This document shows, piece after piece, positions 17,611-25,182 of a stretch of 64,000 bases of DNA; position 1 is the stretch's first letter; each line of letters begins with the position of its first letter. Below the pieces are notes generated by a model. The model was not told where the DNA came from. It did no database searches and was given only the letters and a program-made list of their open reading frames with translations. Both the position numbers and the translations under genes were made by a program. Source of the DNA: CAVQCT01 sp964520865 (GTDB lineage Bacteria > Zixibacteria > MSB-5A5 > GN15 > FEB-12); assembly GCA_964520865.1 (NCBI GenBank), contig CAZFOY010000004.1, positions 1 through 64,000 on the forward strand. The letters run 5' to 3'.

Positions 17611-20285
17611 AAATAAACTGGCACACAGTTTTCGTCATTGCCAAACGTAACCTCCGCTCTTACTTCAGCTCCCCGACCGGATATGTCTTCATCACATTGT
17701 TTATCTTTCTCAGCGCCGCCGCCGCCTTCTGGCAGGAACGGTTTTTCGCCAACAACTTGGCCAACTTGGACGAACTCAACAGCTACTTCCCGTATCTGCT
17801 TCTCTTTTTCGTCCCGGCGCTGACTATGAGTATCTGGGCTGAGGAAAAGAAGCAGGGTACGGACGAATTGCTTCTGACTCTTCCGGCCACCGATCTCGAA
17901 GTAGTCATGGGTAAGTATCTTTCGACGCTCGGTATCTACACGGTGTCGCTGATACTTTCGATGAGCCACATTATCGTACTGTTCTGGCTCGGGAGCCCCG
18001 ATATCGGACTGATGTTCTCAAACTACCTCGGGTATTGGTTCCTCGGAGGAGCACTGCTCGCGGTCGGCATGTTTGCATCGCTGTTAACTTCGAATGTCAC
18101 CGTCGCCTTCGTACTTGGAGCGGTCTTCTGCTCCTTCTTTGTATTCGTGGATTCAGCGCGACTTGTGCTTTCCGAATGGCTGCAAACGCTGCTGGCGCCG
18201 TTAGGAATCACCGAGAATTTCATGGAATTCGCCCGCGGCGTGATTAGTATCTCGTCGATCGTCTTCTTCGTCTCGATAGCCGCGACGATGCTCTATCTCA
18301 ATGTAGTGGTTATAGGCAAGCGGCACTGGCCGATCGAAGCGGGTGGATACAAATACTGGACCCATCAACTGGTGCGAGCGATAGCCCTCATCGTGGCGGT
18401 TATCAGCCTGAATGCGATCCTTGGCTTTCATTCCTTCCATATCGACGCCACGGCCGAACGGCTGCACTCACTCTCTCCCGAGACGAAGCAGATGCTCGAT
18501 GATCTGCCGAGCAAGCACCCGGTGCTGGTCGAAGCATTTATCAGCCCCGAGGTCCCTCGCGATTATGTCGAGACCAGAGCGAACCTGATCAGCATGCTCA
18601 ACGAGATCTCGAATCGGGCCGGTGACAAGGTCCAGGTGCTGATTCATAACACGAAGCCTTACACAACCGAAGCACGCGATGCCCGCGAGAAGTTCGGCAT
18701 CGTTCCCAAGACGCTGGTAAGCAACGAGAGTGCGCAGGCAAAGAGCTATAACGTATTTATGGGTGTTGCCTTCACCAGCGGGCTGAACGAAGAAGTTATA
18801 CCGTTCTTTGATCCCGGCCTGCCGGTAGAATACGAACTGACCCGGAGTATCCGGGTAGCAGCCAAGACGGCCCGCAAGAAGATCGGCGTGCTCTCCACCG
18901 ACGCCAAGCTGTTCGGCAATTTCGACTATCAGACCATGTCCAGCCAACCGCCGTGGTCGGTGGTACAGGAACTCAAGAAGCAGTACGATGTGGTGCAGAT
19001 CAGTGCCGACGAGCCGATCAAGGAAAAACTCGACGCTATGCTCGTCGTGCTCCCCTCCACACTGACCCAGCCGCAGATGGATCATCTGCAAGATTACATG
19101 CTGGCCGGTAATCCGACTCTCTTGCTGGTCGACCCGATTCCGGTCTTCAACGTTGGATTATCACCGGTTCTTCCGGCCGGGTCCGGACAGAATCCGTTCA
19201 TGCGTAATCGTCAGCAACAACCTCCCCAGAAGGGGAACATCAATGCGCTGATGTCATCGATCGGAGTCAACTGGAATCCTTCGCAGCTCGTCTGGGATAC
19301 TTACAATCCGCATCCTGATCTGATGCAGCTTCAGCCCGAAGTGATATTTGTCGGTCCGGGGAACGGATCTTCGGACGCTTTCAATCCGACCGATCCGGCT
19401 ACCTCCGGACTGCAAGAGCTGGTGACGATGTACTCCGGCTACCTTTTCAAGGGGTTGAACACCAAGTTCAAGTTCGAGCCGCTGATGCGTACCGGAAAGC
19501 TGTCGGGCGTGCTCAACTGGAGCGATCTGGTCCGCCGGGGGTTCCTTGGACTGGGGTTCTCGCTGAATCCGAATCCGCGGCGGTATCCGTCGAATGATTC
19601 ATACATTCTTGCTGCCCGTGTTACCGGATCGGACAGCGGGTCAGATTCACTGAAGACCGACGATACAGTCAAGACGGTGAACGCGATTGTTGTGGCCGAT
19701 GCTGATTTCATTTCCGAGCAGTTCTTCCAGATTCGCAAACAGGGGATAGGCAATCTGAACTTTGACAACGTCACCTTCTTCCTCAATGCGATCGATGAGT
19801 TGGCCGGGGATACTTCGTTCATCGCCCTGCGCAAGAAGCGGATCCGTCACCGGACGCTCGAGACGGTCGAAGCACAGACGAAGCAGTTCGTGCAGAAGCG
19901 AATCGACGACGAGAAGGATGCGGAAACGCAGGCTCAGACCGCTCTTCAGGAAGCACAGAACAACCTGAACGACAAAGTCAAGGCGGTGAGCGAACGGACC
20001 GATCTGGACGCCCAGACGAAACAGATCATGGCGCAGAACCTTCAGGAAGTCGAGAACCGACGGCTGGAAGTAATCAAAGCGAATATCGAAGCGAAGAAGC
20101 AGGCGAAGATCGCCGCCAGTGAAGAGACGATGCAACAATCGGTGCAGTCGATTCAGACGCGGATCAAGACGATGGCGGTCATGCTGCCGCCGATCCCGGT
20201 CTTCGTGCTCGGGGTATTCATATTTCTCCGAAGACGGAAGCGGGAAAAAGAAGGGGCGCAGGCCGTCCGGAGACTAAGGAGCTAA
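17607..20285 (+). CDS. Fused ABC-2 permease and GldG-like auxiliary protein
   Basis: 892 residues. Residues 1-270 form a six-span ABC-2 permease (GldF-like; VFVIAKRNLRSYFSSPTGYV at the N-terminus, AEEKKQGTDELLLTLPATDLEVVMGKY in the first loop). Residues about 275-720 are the periplasmic GldG/ABC-auxiliary region (LSPETKQMLDDLPSKHPVLVEAFIS...). A long Gln/Glu/Lys-rich coiled coil (about 760-850) and a final membrane span (VMLPPIPVFVLGVFIFL) precede a basic cytoplasmic tail. In Bacteroidetes gldF and gldG are separate genes; here they are one polypeptide. The start overlaps the ATPase stop. Role: inner-membrane export step of unknown cargo. Confidence 0.9.
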   Translation: MKINWHTVFVIAKRNLRSYFSSPTGYVFITLFIFLSAAAAFWQERFFANNLANLDELNSYFPYLLLFFVPALTMSIWAEEKKQGTDELLLTLPATDLEVVMGKYLSTLGIYTVSLILSMSHIIVLFWLGSPDIGLMFSNYLGYWFLGGALLAVGMFASLLTSNVTVAFVLGAVFCSFFVFVDSARLVLSEWLQTLLAPLGITENFMEFARGVISISSIVFFVSIAATMLYLNVVVIGKRHWPIEAGGYKYWTHQLVRAIALIVAVISLNAILGFHSFHIDATAERLHSLSPETKQMLDDLPSKHPVLVEAFISPEVPRDYVETRANLISMLNEISNRAGDKVQVLIHNTKPYTTEARDAREKFGIVPKTLVSNESAQAKSYNVFMGVAFTSGLNEEVIPFFDPGLPVEYELTRSIRVAAKTARKKIGVLSTDAKLFGNFDYQTMSSQPPWSVVQELKKQYDVVQISADEPIKEKLDAMLVVLPSTLTQPQMDHLQDYMLAGNPTLLLVDPIPVFNVGLSPVLPAGSGQNPFMRNRQQQPPQKGNINALMSSIGVNWNPSQLVWDTYNPHPDLMQLQPEVIFVGPGNGSSDAFNPTDPATSGLQELVTMYSGYLFKGLNTKFKFEPLMRTGKLSGVLNWSDLVRRGFLGLGFSLNPNPRRYPSNDSYILAARVTGSDSGSDSLKTDDTVKTVNAIVVADADFISEQFFQIRKQGIGNLNFDNVTFFLNAIDELAGDTSFIALRKKRIRHRTLETVEAQTKQFVQKRIDDEKDAETQAQTALQEAQNNLNDKVKAVSERTDLDAQTKQIMAQNLQEVENRRLEVIKANIEAKKQAKIAASEETMQQSVQSIQTRIKTMAVMLPPIPVFVLGVFIFLRRRKREKEGAQAVRRLRS

Positions 20286-20288
20286 GCG

Positions 20289-21653
20289 ATGAACGAAGTA
20301 AAGAAAACAGCTATATTTGGACTCGTGGCGATAGTCATGGTCGCGCTGGCCTTCGTCTTCTCGCCGCGCAAGATCACCCCGGAAGCTTTCGCCGATCAGG
20401 GTCAGCCGTTCTTCCCCGATTTCACCGATCCGAACAAAGCGACCACCCTTGAAGTGGTCGATTTCGACGAATCGACCGGCGAGGCGCATCCGTTCAAAGT
20501 CACATTCAAGAACGGCAAGTGGACGATTCCTTCGCACTACGACTACCCGGCCGACGGTAAGGACCGTCTGGCCAAGACGGCCGCTGGTGTAATCGGCATC
20601 AAGAAGGATGAGTTCAGATCCGACAACGTTTCGGATCACGAAGCACTCGGGGTTATCGATCCGATGGATCAGTCGGCATCGTTGAAAGGGCGGGGACAGC
20701 GCGTCACTATCAAAGGTGAAAACGATCAGGTTCTCGCCGACTTGATTATCGGAAAACCGGTCGAAGGCAGAGACGGCTTCCGCTACGTCCGCCTGCCCGA
20801 TCAGAACCGGGTGTATGCGTCGAAAATCGATCTTGATATTTCGACCAAGTTCGATGACTGGATCGACCGCGATCTGCTTCACCTAACCAAGGACAATATC
20901 GAGCGGGTCGAGCTGAAGGACTATTCAATCGATGAACAGACCTACAGCATTCGAAACCGCGACGATCTAATCATGACCAAGGCCGACAACAAGTGGACGG
21001 CGAACAGGCTTTCGTCCGGTCAGAAGCTGGATTCGGCCAAAGTCGATTCGCTTCTCAAAGCGATCACCGAGGTTCAGATTGTCGGTGTTCGGCCGAAGCC
21101 GGAAGGACTGTCGGCAACCCTGAAAGAAACCGGCGACAAGAAGCAGATAACGGAGGAAGACGTTCGCTCGCTTCAGTCGAAGGGATTCTACTTCTCGCGT
21201 CAGGGACAACTGCTGTCCAACGACGGTGAGTTACAAGTTGGCGGCTCCGATGGTGTCGTTTATACTTTGCGGTTCGGAGAAGTTGTCTATGGATCAGGGC
21301 TGGCCGTGACGGCCGGCACCCCCGATTCGGCGTCGGATTCGGACAGAGGAAAGGAAGCGGAGAACCGCTACCTCTTCATTACGACCGACTTTGACCCGTC
21401 GTATATCGGCAAGGAACCTCCCAAGCCGACCAACATGCAGTTCCAGGGCAAGCCGGACAGCACGCGGACCGATCAGGACAGAAAGAACCAGGATCTGTAC
21501 AGCAAACATTCCCGCTGGCAGGTCAGAGTGGACGCCGGAAAGAAGACGGCCAAAGAGCTGAGCGATCGGTTTGCCGATTGGTACTACGTCATTTCGGCCG
21601 ATTCCTACAACAAGATCCACAAAGAGCGAGCCCAGTTGCTGGCCAAAAAGTAA
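20289..21653 (+). CDS. DUF4340 protein
   Basis: 454 residues with one N-terminal membrane span (TAIFGLVAIVMVALAFVFS) and a large extracytoplasmic part. The domain shows the DUF4340 pattern of repeated short modules: TTLEVVDFDESTGEAHPFKV, KGENDQVLADLIIGKPVEG...YVRLPDQNRVYASKID, and DKWTA/NKWTANRLSSGQ. It starts 3 bp after the Gldg stop with a GGAGCTAAGCG leader, and the operon ends at the terminator that follows. DUF4340 proteins consistently accompany GldG-type ABC systems; they are thought to be structural partners, but the mechanism is unknown. Confidence 0.88.
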   Translation: MNEVKKTAIFGLVAIVMVALAFVFSPRKITPEAFADQGQPFFPDFTDPNKATTLEVVDFDESTGEAHPFKVTFKNGKWTIPSHYDYPADGKDRLAKTAAGVIGIKKDEFRSDNVSDHEALGVIDPMDQSASLKGRGQRVTIKGENDQVLADLIIGKPVEGRDGFRYVRLPDQNRVYASKIDLDISTKFDDWIDRDLLHLTKDNIERVELKDYSIDEQTYSIRNRDDLIMTKADNKWTANRLSSGQKLDSAKVDSLLKAITEVQIVGVRPKPEGLSATLKETGDKKQITEEDVRSLQSKGFYFSRQGQLLSNDGELQVGGSDGVVYTLRFGEVVYGSGLAVTAGTPDSASDSDRGKEAENRYLFITTDFDPSYIGKEPPKPTNMQFQGKPDSTRTDQDRKNQDLYSKHSRWQVRVDAGKKTAKELSDRFADWYYVISADSYNKIHKERAQLLAKK

Positions 21654-21672
21654 TCATTCTGCACCTCTTATA

Positions 21673-21710
21673 GAAAGGCGGGAATTCCGACTCCCGCCTT
21701 TCCTTCTTTT
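21673..21710 (+). terminator. Intrinsic terminator of the ABC/DUF4340 operon
   Basis: GAAAGGCGGGA (21673-21683) pairs with TCCCGCCTTTC (21692-21702), 8-nt loop, followed by CTTCTTTT. Strong call; 20 bp after the DUF4340 stop. Confidence 0.9.
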
Positions 21711-21737
21711 GCCTGATCCTGAAAATCTCCGTCTATT
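21709..21737 (+). promoter_or_regulatory. Weak promoter candidate for the VWA gene
   Basis: TTGCCT (21709-21714), 17-nt spacer, TCTATT (21732-21737), about 100 bp before the ATG at 21835. Its -35 box would use the last T bases of the preceding terminator. Confidence 0.3.
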
Positions 21738-21834
21738 TTTCGATTCGGTTTCACAATTTCGGGAAGAAAACCGTCACTCTGTTGTAATCCCCTCAGACAA
21801 CCTTCACTACAACCTATTAATCTGGAGGTGGATT

Positions 21835-23841
21835 ATGCGTGCCAGATCCATCGTGCCGTATCTCATCCTCGCCGCCGTGATGCTTTCAGTAACCGCAATA
21901 ATCTATGCCGGCCCCGAAGGAAAAATCATCGGGACCATCATTGCCCACGAAACGGGTGAACCGGTTGCGGGCGCCTCGGTGCTCGTGGTGGGAACGACTA
22001 AGGGAGCAGTGACAGACTCAAGCGGGAGTTTTGTTATACGTCAACTCGAGCCGGGGACCTACCAGCTCAAGATTTCATCGCTGGCCTACAATACAGTGAC
22101 AATCGACAGCGTCGTGGTGGTTGCCGATGAGGCCTCGCTTGTCTCGACCGAACTGACTCCGAAACAAACGAATGAACTCGGCCAGGCGATCACCGTGAAA
22201 GAGAATAGGGAGATTGTGGACAAGCGAATCACGCAAAGCCAGGTCAAGCTTGACAAGACGACGGCTCAAAAGCCGGTGACCACTGTAGGTGAGCTTCTCC
22301 AGTCGGTCAGCGGTGCTATCACCAACTCGCAGGGGGAGGTGTACATTCGCGGCGGCCGGGCCGGCGAGGTAGAATACAAGCGACGTGGTGCTCCTATCGG
22401 CGACCCGCTTGGTGGAAGATCCATGCCTCCGTCGCACGGCGGGACGGCCATCGTCAACGGCGAACCGTTCGATGCAATGTTCTTCAAGAATTACGGGGTC
22501 AACCCGTTTGTCGATACCGAGGACGATCACCTGTCGACGTTCGCGATCGATGTAGACGATGCTTCGTACGTCATGACGAGGTCTTATCTGTCCCGCGGAG
22601 CGCTTCCTCCGAACGAGGCGGTCAGGACCGAGGAGTTCGTGAACCATTTCAAATACAACTACGCCGCTCCTCACAATTCTGCGTTCAAAGTCTACCTGGA
22701 GGGTGCACCCTCGAAATTCGGTAAAAACTGCGATATGCTGAAAATCGGGATCAAGGGTATGGAGGTCGATCCCCAGAATCGCAAGGCGGCCAATCTTGTT
22801 TTTGTTATCGATGTGTCCGGATCGATGGGCATTGAGACCCGGCTGGCCCTGGTGAAACGGGCCCTGCGGATGCTGGTAGATGAACTGACACCCCAAGACC
22901 GGGTTGGAATCGTGATCTACGGAAGCAGCGGAGAGGTAATCCTTGAACCGACTTCCATCAGGCACAAACACAGAATTTTGACCAAGATCGAGTTCCTGCA
23001 CACGGGAGGATCGACCAATGCCGAAGAAGGAATCCGACTCGGCTATGAAATGGCCGACAAGTACTTCGAAAAAGGGAAAATCAACCGGGTTATTCTGTGC
23101 ACGGACGGCGTCGCCAACGTCGGTCTGACGGGAGCCGATGGCATTCTCAACGAAATCAAGCGGTATGTTGACAAGGGAATCACCCTGTCTGCTATCGGAT
23201 TCGGAATGAACAACTACAACGACGTCTTATTGGAGAAATTAGGGGACAAAGGGAATGGTCATTATGCCTATGTCGACAATCTTCAGGAAGCTCATCGAAT
23301 TTTCGTCGACAACCTGACCGGGAATCTGCAGGTGATCGCCCGCGACGTGAAGATTCAGGTCGATTTCAATCCCGAAGTTGTCAGATCATATCGTCTACTC
23401 GGATACGAGAATCGCGACGTGGACGACAACAAGTTTCGCGATGACAAAGAGGACGGCGGCGAGATCGGCGCCGGACACGAAGTAACTGCGCTCTATGAAA
23501 TCAAGTTCAACGACGTCCGGCCGGAGGGGAATATCGGGACTGTCTATATTCGCTACAAGGACGATGCCGGGGAGGAAGTGACAGAGATAAACCGACAGAT
23601 CTCTCCCGAGGTATTCGAACCTTCGTTCAGAGATGCTTCGACAGAATTCCAACTTGCGGCCTGCGCGGCCGAATTTTCGGAAATTCTCAGAAAGTCTTAC
23701 TGGGCGAAAGGATCTACTCTCGACGACCTGATGCCGGTGGCAAAACGGATTCTGATGAATACGGAAGACAAAGACGTCATCGAACTGGTTGATTTAATCA
23801 GCAAAGCCCAGACGCTCGAAACGAATCTGGCGGAAAAGTAG
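21835..23841 (+). CDS. VWA (YfbK-like) protein with TonB-receptor-like N-terminal domains
   Basis: 668 residues. Signal peptide ending near residue 25. A carboxypeptidase-D regulatory-like beta-sandwich at about 28-112 (GKIIGTIIAHETGEPVAGAS...GAVTDSSGSFVIRQLEPG). Then a piece resembling a TonB-dependent receptor plug (VGELLQSVSGAITNSQGEVY, IRGG) at about 140-185. Then the YfbK N-domain (FAIDVDDASYVMTRSYL), a VWA domain with the MIDAS DVSGSMG (about 325) and CTDGVANVG (about 421), and the C-terminal YfbK/DUF3520-like region. The start has GGAGGTGG upstream. VWA domains bind partners through a metal site; this one is probably an exported surface or periplasmic adhesion or scaffold protein. No barrel is present, so it is not a receptor. 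Confidence 0.88.
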   Translation: MRARSIVPYLILAAVMLSVTAIIYAGPEGKIIGTIIAHETGEPVAGASVLVVGTTKGAVTDSSGSFVIRQLEPGTYQLKISSLAYNTVTIDSVVVVADEASLVSTELTPKQTNELGQAITVKENREIVDKRITQSQVKLDKTTAQKPVTTVGELLQSVSGAITNSQGEVYIRGGRAGEVEYKRRGAPIGDPLGGRSMPPSHGGTAIVNGEPFDAMFFKNYGVNPFVDTEDDHLSTFAIDVDDASYVMTRSYLSRGALPPNEAVRTEEFVNHFKYNYAAPHNSAFKVYLEGAPSKFGKNCDMLKIGIKGMEVDPQNRKAANLVFVIDVSGSMGIETRLALVKRALRMLVDELTPQDRVGIVIYGSSGEVILEPTSIRHKHRILTKIEFLHTGGSTNAEEGIRLGYEMADKYFEKGKINRVILCTDGVANVGLTGADGILNEIKRYVDKGITLSAIGFGMNNYNDVLLEKLGDKGNGHYAYVDNLQEAHRIFVDNLTGNLQVIARDVKIQVDFNPEVVRSYRLLGYENRDVDDNKFRDDKEDGGEIGAGHEVTALYEIKFNDVRPEGNIGTVYIRYKDDAGEEVTEINRQISPEVFEPSFRDASTEFQLAACAAEFSEILRKSYWAKGSTLDDLMPVAKRILMNTEDKDVIELVDLISKAQTLETNLAEK

Positions 23842-23880
23842 CGGCCGTTGGTTCGCCCGGCCGCGGTATGGCGGGAGGGG

Positions 23881-23913
23881 ACAGGGATCCTTCGGGATCC
23901 CTGTTTCATTTTA
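23881..23913. terminator. Bidirectional terminator between VWA and epimerase genes
   Basis: ACAGGGATCC (23881-23890), TTCG loop, GGATCCCTGT (23895-23904), then TTCATTTTA. A perfect 10-bp stem with a stable UUCG tetraloop; it touches the stop of the convergent epimerase gene at 23911. Confidence 0.9.
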
Positions 23914-24969
23914 TAGCCATCGCTTGAACAACTTCAGAATACCCTGGTCCCAGCCGACCCGATGGGTCACGCCGGAGCTCTTGCCGACCAGTTCGTCTTT
24001 ATGTTCGAGGTACCATTTGTGCGAGGTAATGAGAGCATCCTGGTTGGAGTAGTTTGCTTTCCAACCGAGTTTCTTCTCAATCTTCTCGGTAGAGACGTAA
24101 GAATCTTTGTCCGCCGTACCGTAGACCCACTTGTACAGGGGCGAAATTTTCATAAATTCGAAAATTGCCAGCGCCGGTTTCACCAGCGAGGCCGGAGTCG
24201 GCATAACGCGAGAGCCGTTACCGGCAAAATCGCACAGCGCTCCGACATCGAGCTTCACCTTGTCATACATCTGGGCACCGACATTGAACGTGTCGTTGAC
24301 CATTTCGCGAGGAGCCGTCGCAGCCAGGCTGATGGCATCGATCAGATCGGTGACTTCCAGCAACTGATAAAGATTCTCTCCCTTGCCGATTATGGGGATC
24401 CGCTTGCCGGCATCCACCCAGTCATACAGAATCTGAAATACGCCAAGGCGGGCCGTTCCGACGAAAGTCTTCGGGCGAATTATCGTCACGCACATCCCCT
24501 TGTCACGAAATTCGCGACAGATACCTTCACCTGCGATCTTACTCTCGCCGTAGGCTCCCACGCCTTCAACCGGGTCGTCTTCGACCAACGGATGCTTCTC
24601 CGGCACGCCGTACACCGCGGTCGAGCTGATAAAAATGAACCGCTCGACGTTGCATTTCTGTGCCTGCTCGAGTGTATTGCGCACCCCTTGTATATTGGTG
24701 GAATAGATTTCTTCCTTCTTCCAGAGAGGGAGAGCGGCGGCGCAGTGAACGATGATGTCTATCTTATTGTCATGAATCAGCCGGTACATCCCCTCAGGAT
24801 CGCGTACATCCTGATGAATGTGGAGCATGTCCTTGGAGTACTCAGCTTCGAGGAAGGGAGCGATATCGTTCAGTGCGAGAAAAGAGACTCCTCGTTTGGG
24901 CAGATTGAGAGCCAGATGGTAGCCGAGAAACCCGGCTCCTCCCGTGACCAGTACGCGTTTACCTTGCAT
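23911..24969 (-). CDS. NAD-dependent epimerase/dehydratase (extended SDR)
   Basis: 352 residues. Rossmann motif VLVTGGAGFLGYHLA at the N-terminus binds NAD(P); catalytic YxxxK appears as YGESK (about 147-151) with SST upstream as the Ser partner. The family includes nucleotide-sugar epimerases, reductases and 3-beta-hydroxysteroid dehydrogenase-like enzymes; the C-terminal half (LYKWVYGTADKDSYVSTEKIEKKLGWKANYSN is split over residues about 285-316) is typical but does not fix the substrate. It stands alone between its own promoter and the shared terminator. Sugar-nucleotide metabolism is a likely but unproven role. Confidence 0.85.
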   Translation of the reverse strand: MQGKRVLVTGGAGFLGYHLALNLPKRGVSFLALNDIAPFLEAEYSKDMLHIHQDVRDPEGMYRLIHDNKIDIIVHCAAALPLWKKEEIYSTNIQGVRNTLEQAQKCNVERFIFISSTAVYGVPEKHPLVEDDPVEGVGAYGESKIAGEGICREFRDKGMCVTIIRPKTFVGTARLGVFQILYDWVDAGKRIPIIGKGENLYQLLEVTDLIDAISLAATAPREMVNDTFNVGAQMYDKVKLDVGALCDFAGNGSRVMPTPASLVKPALAIFEFMKISPLYKWVYGTADKDSYVSTEKIEKKLGWKANYSNQDALITSHKWYLEHKDELVGKSSGVTHRVGWDQGILKLFKRWL

Positions 24970-25076
24970 TCGTAGAAACCTTCTGTTTAGCCTGCCGGAG
25001 GGAATTCACACACATCGCAAATAACACGGGCGGCTGTTATTTCAGTGAAGGCCGGGAAGCCCCGAACTCCATATAT

Positions 25077-25105
25077 AGTATACACATTTTCAATTGAATC
25101 GACAA
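25077..25105 (-). promoter_or_regulatory. Sigma70-type promoter of the epimerase gene
   Basis: Read on the minus strand: TTGTCG (25105-25100), 17-nt spacer, TATACT (25082-25077), about 108 bp before the ATG at 24969. It directly follows the terminator of the M14 gene. Confidence 0.6.
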
Positions 25106-25126
25106 CCGACGGAGTTAGTTCCGGTG

Positions 25127-25159
25127 CAAAAAGTAAGAGGCAGGACGCGCCTGCCTCTT
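25127..25159 (-). terminator. Intrinsic terminator of the M14 peptidase gene
   Basis: On the minus strand AAGAGGCAGG (25159-25150), loop CGCGT, CCTGCCTCTT (25144-25135), then ACTTTTTG. It lies 24 bp after the stop at 25183. Confidence 0.85.
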
Positions 25160-25182
25160 AGGGTAATCATGCCGGTCTTCGG

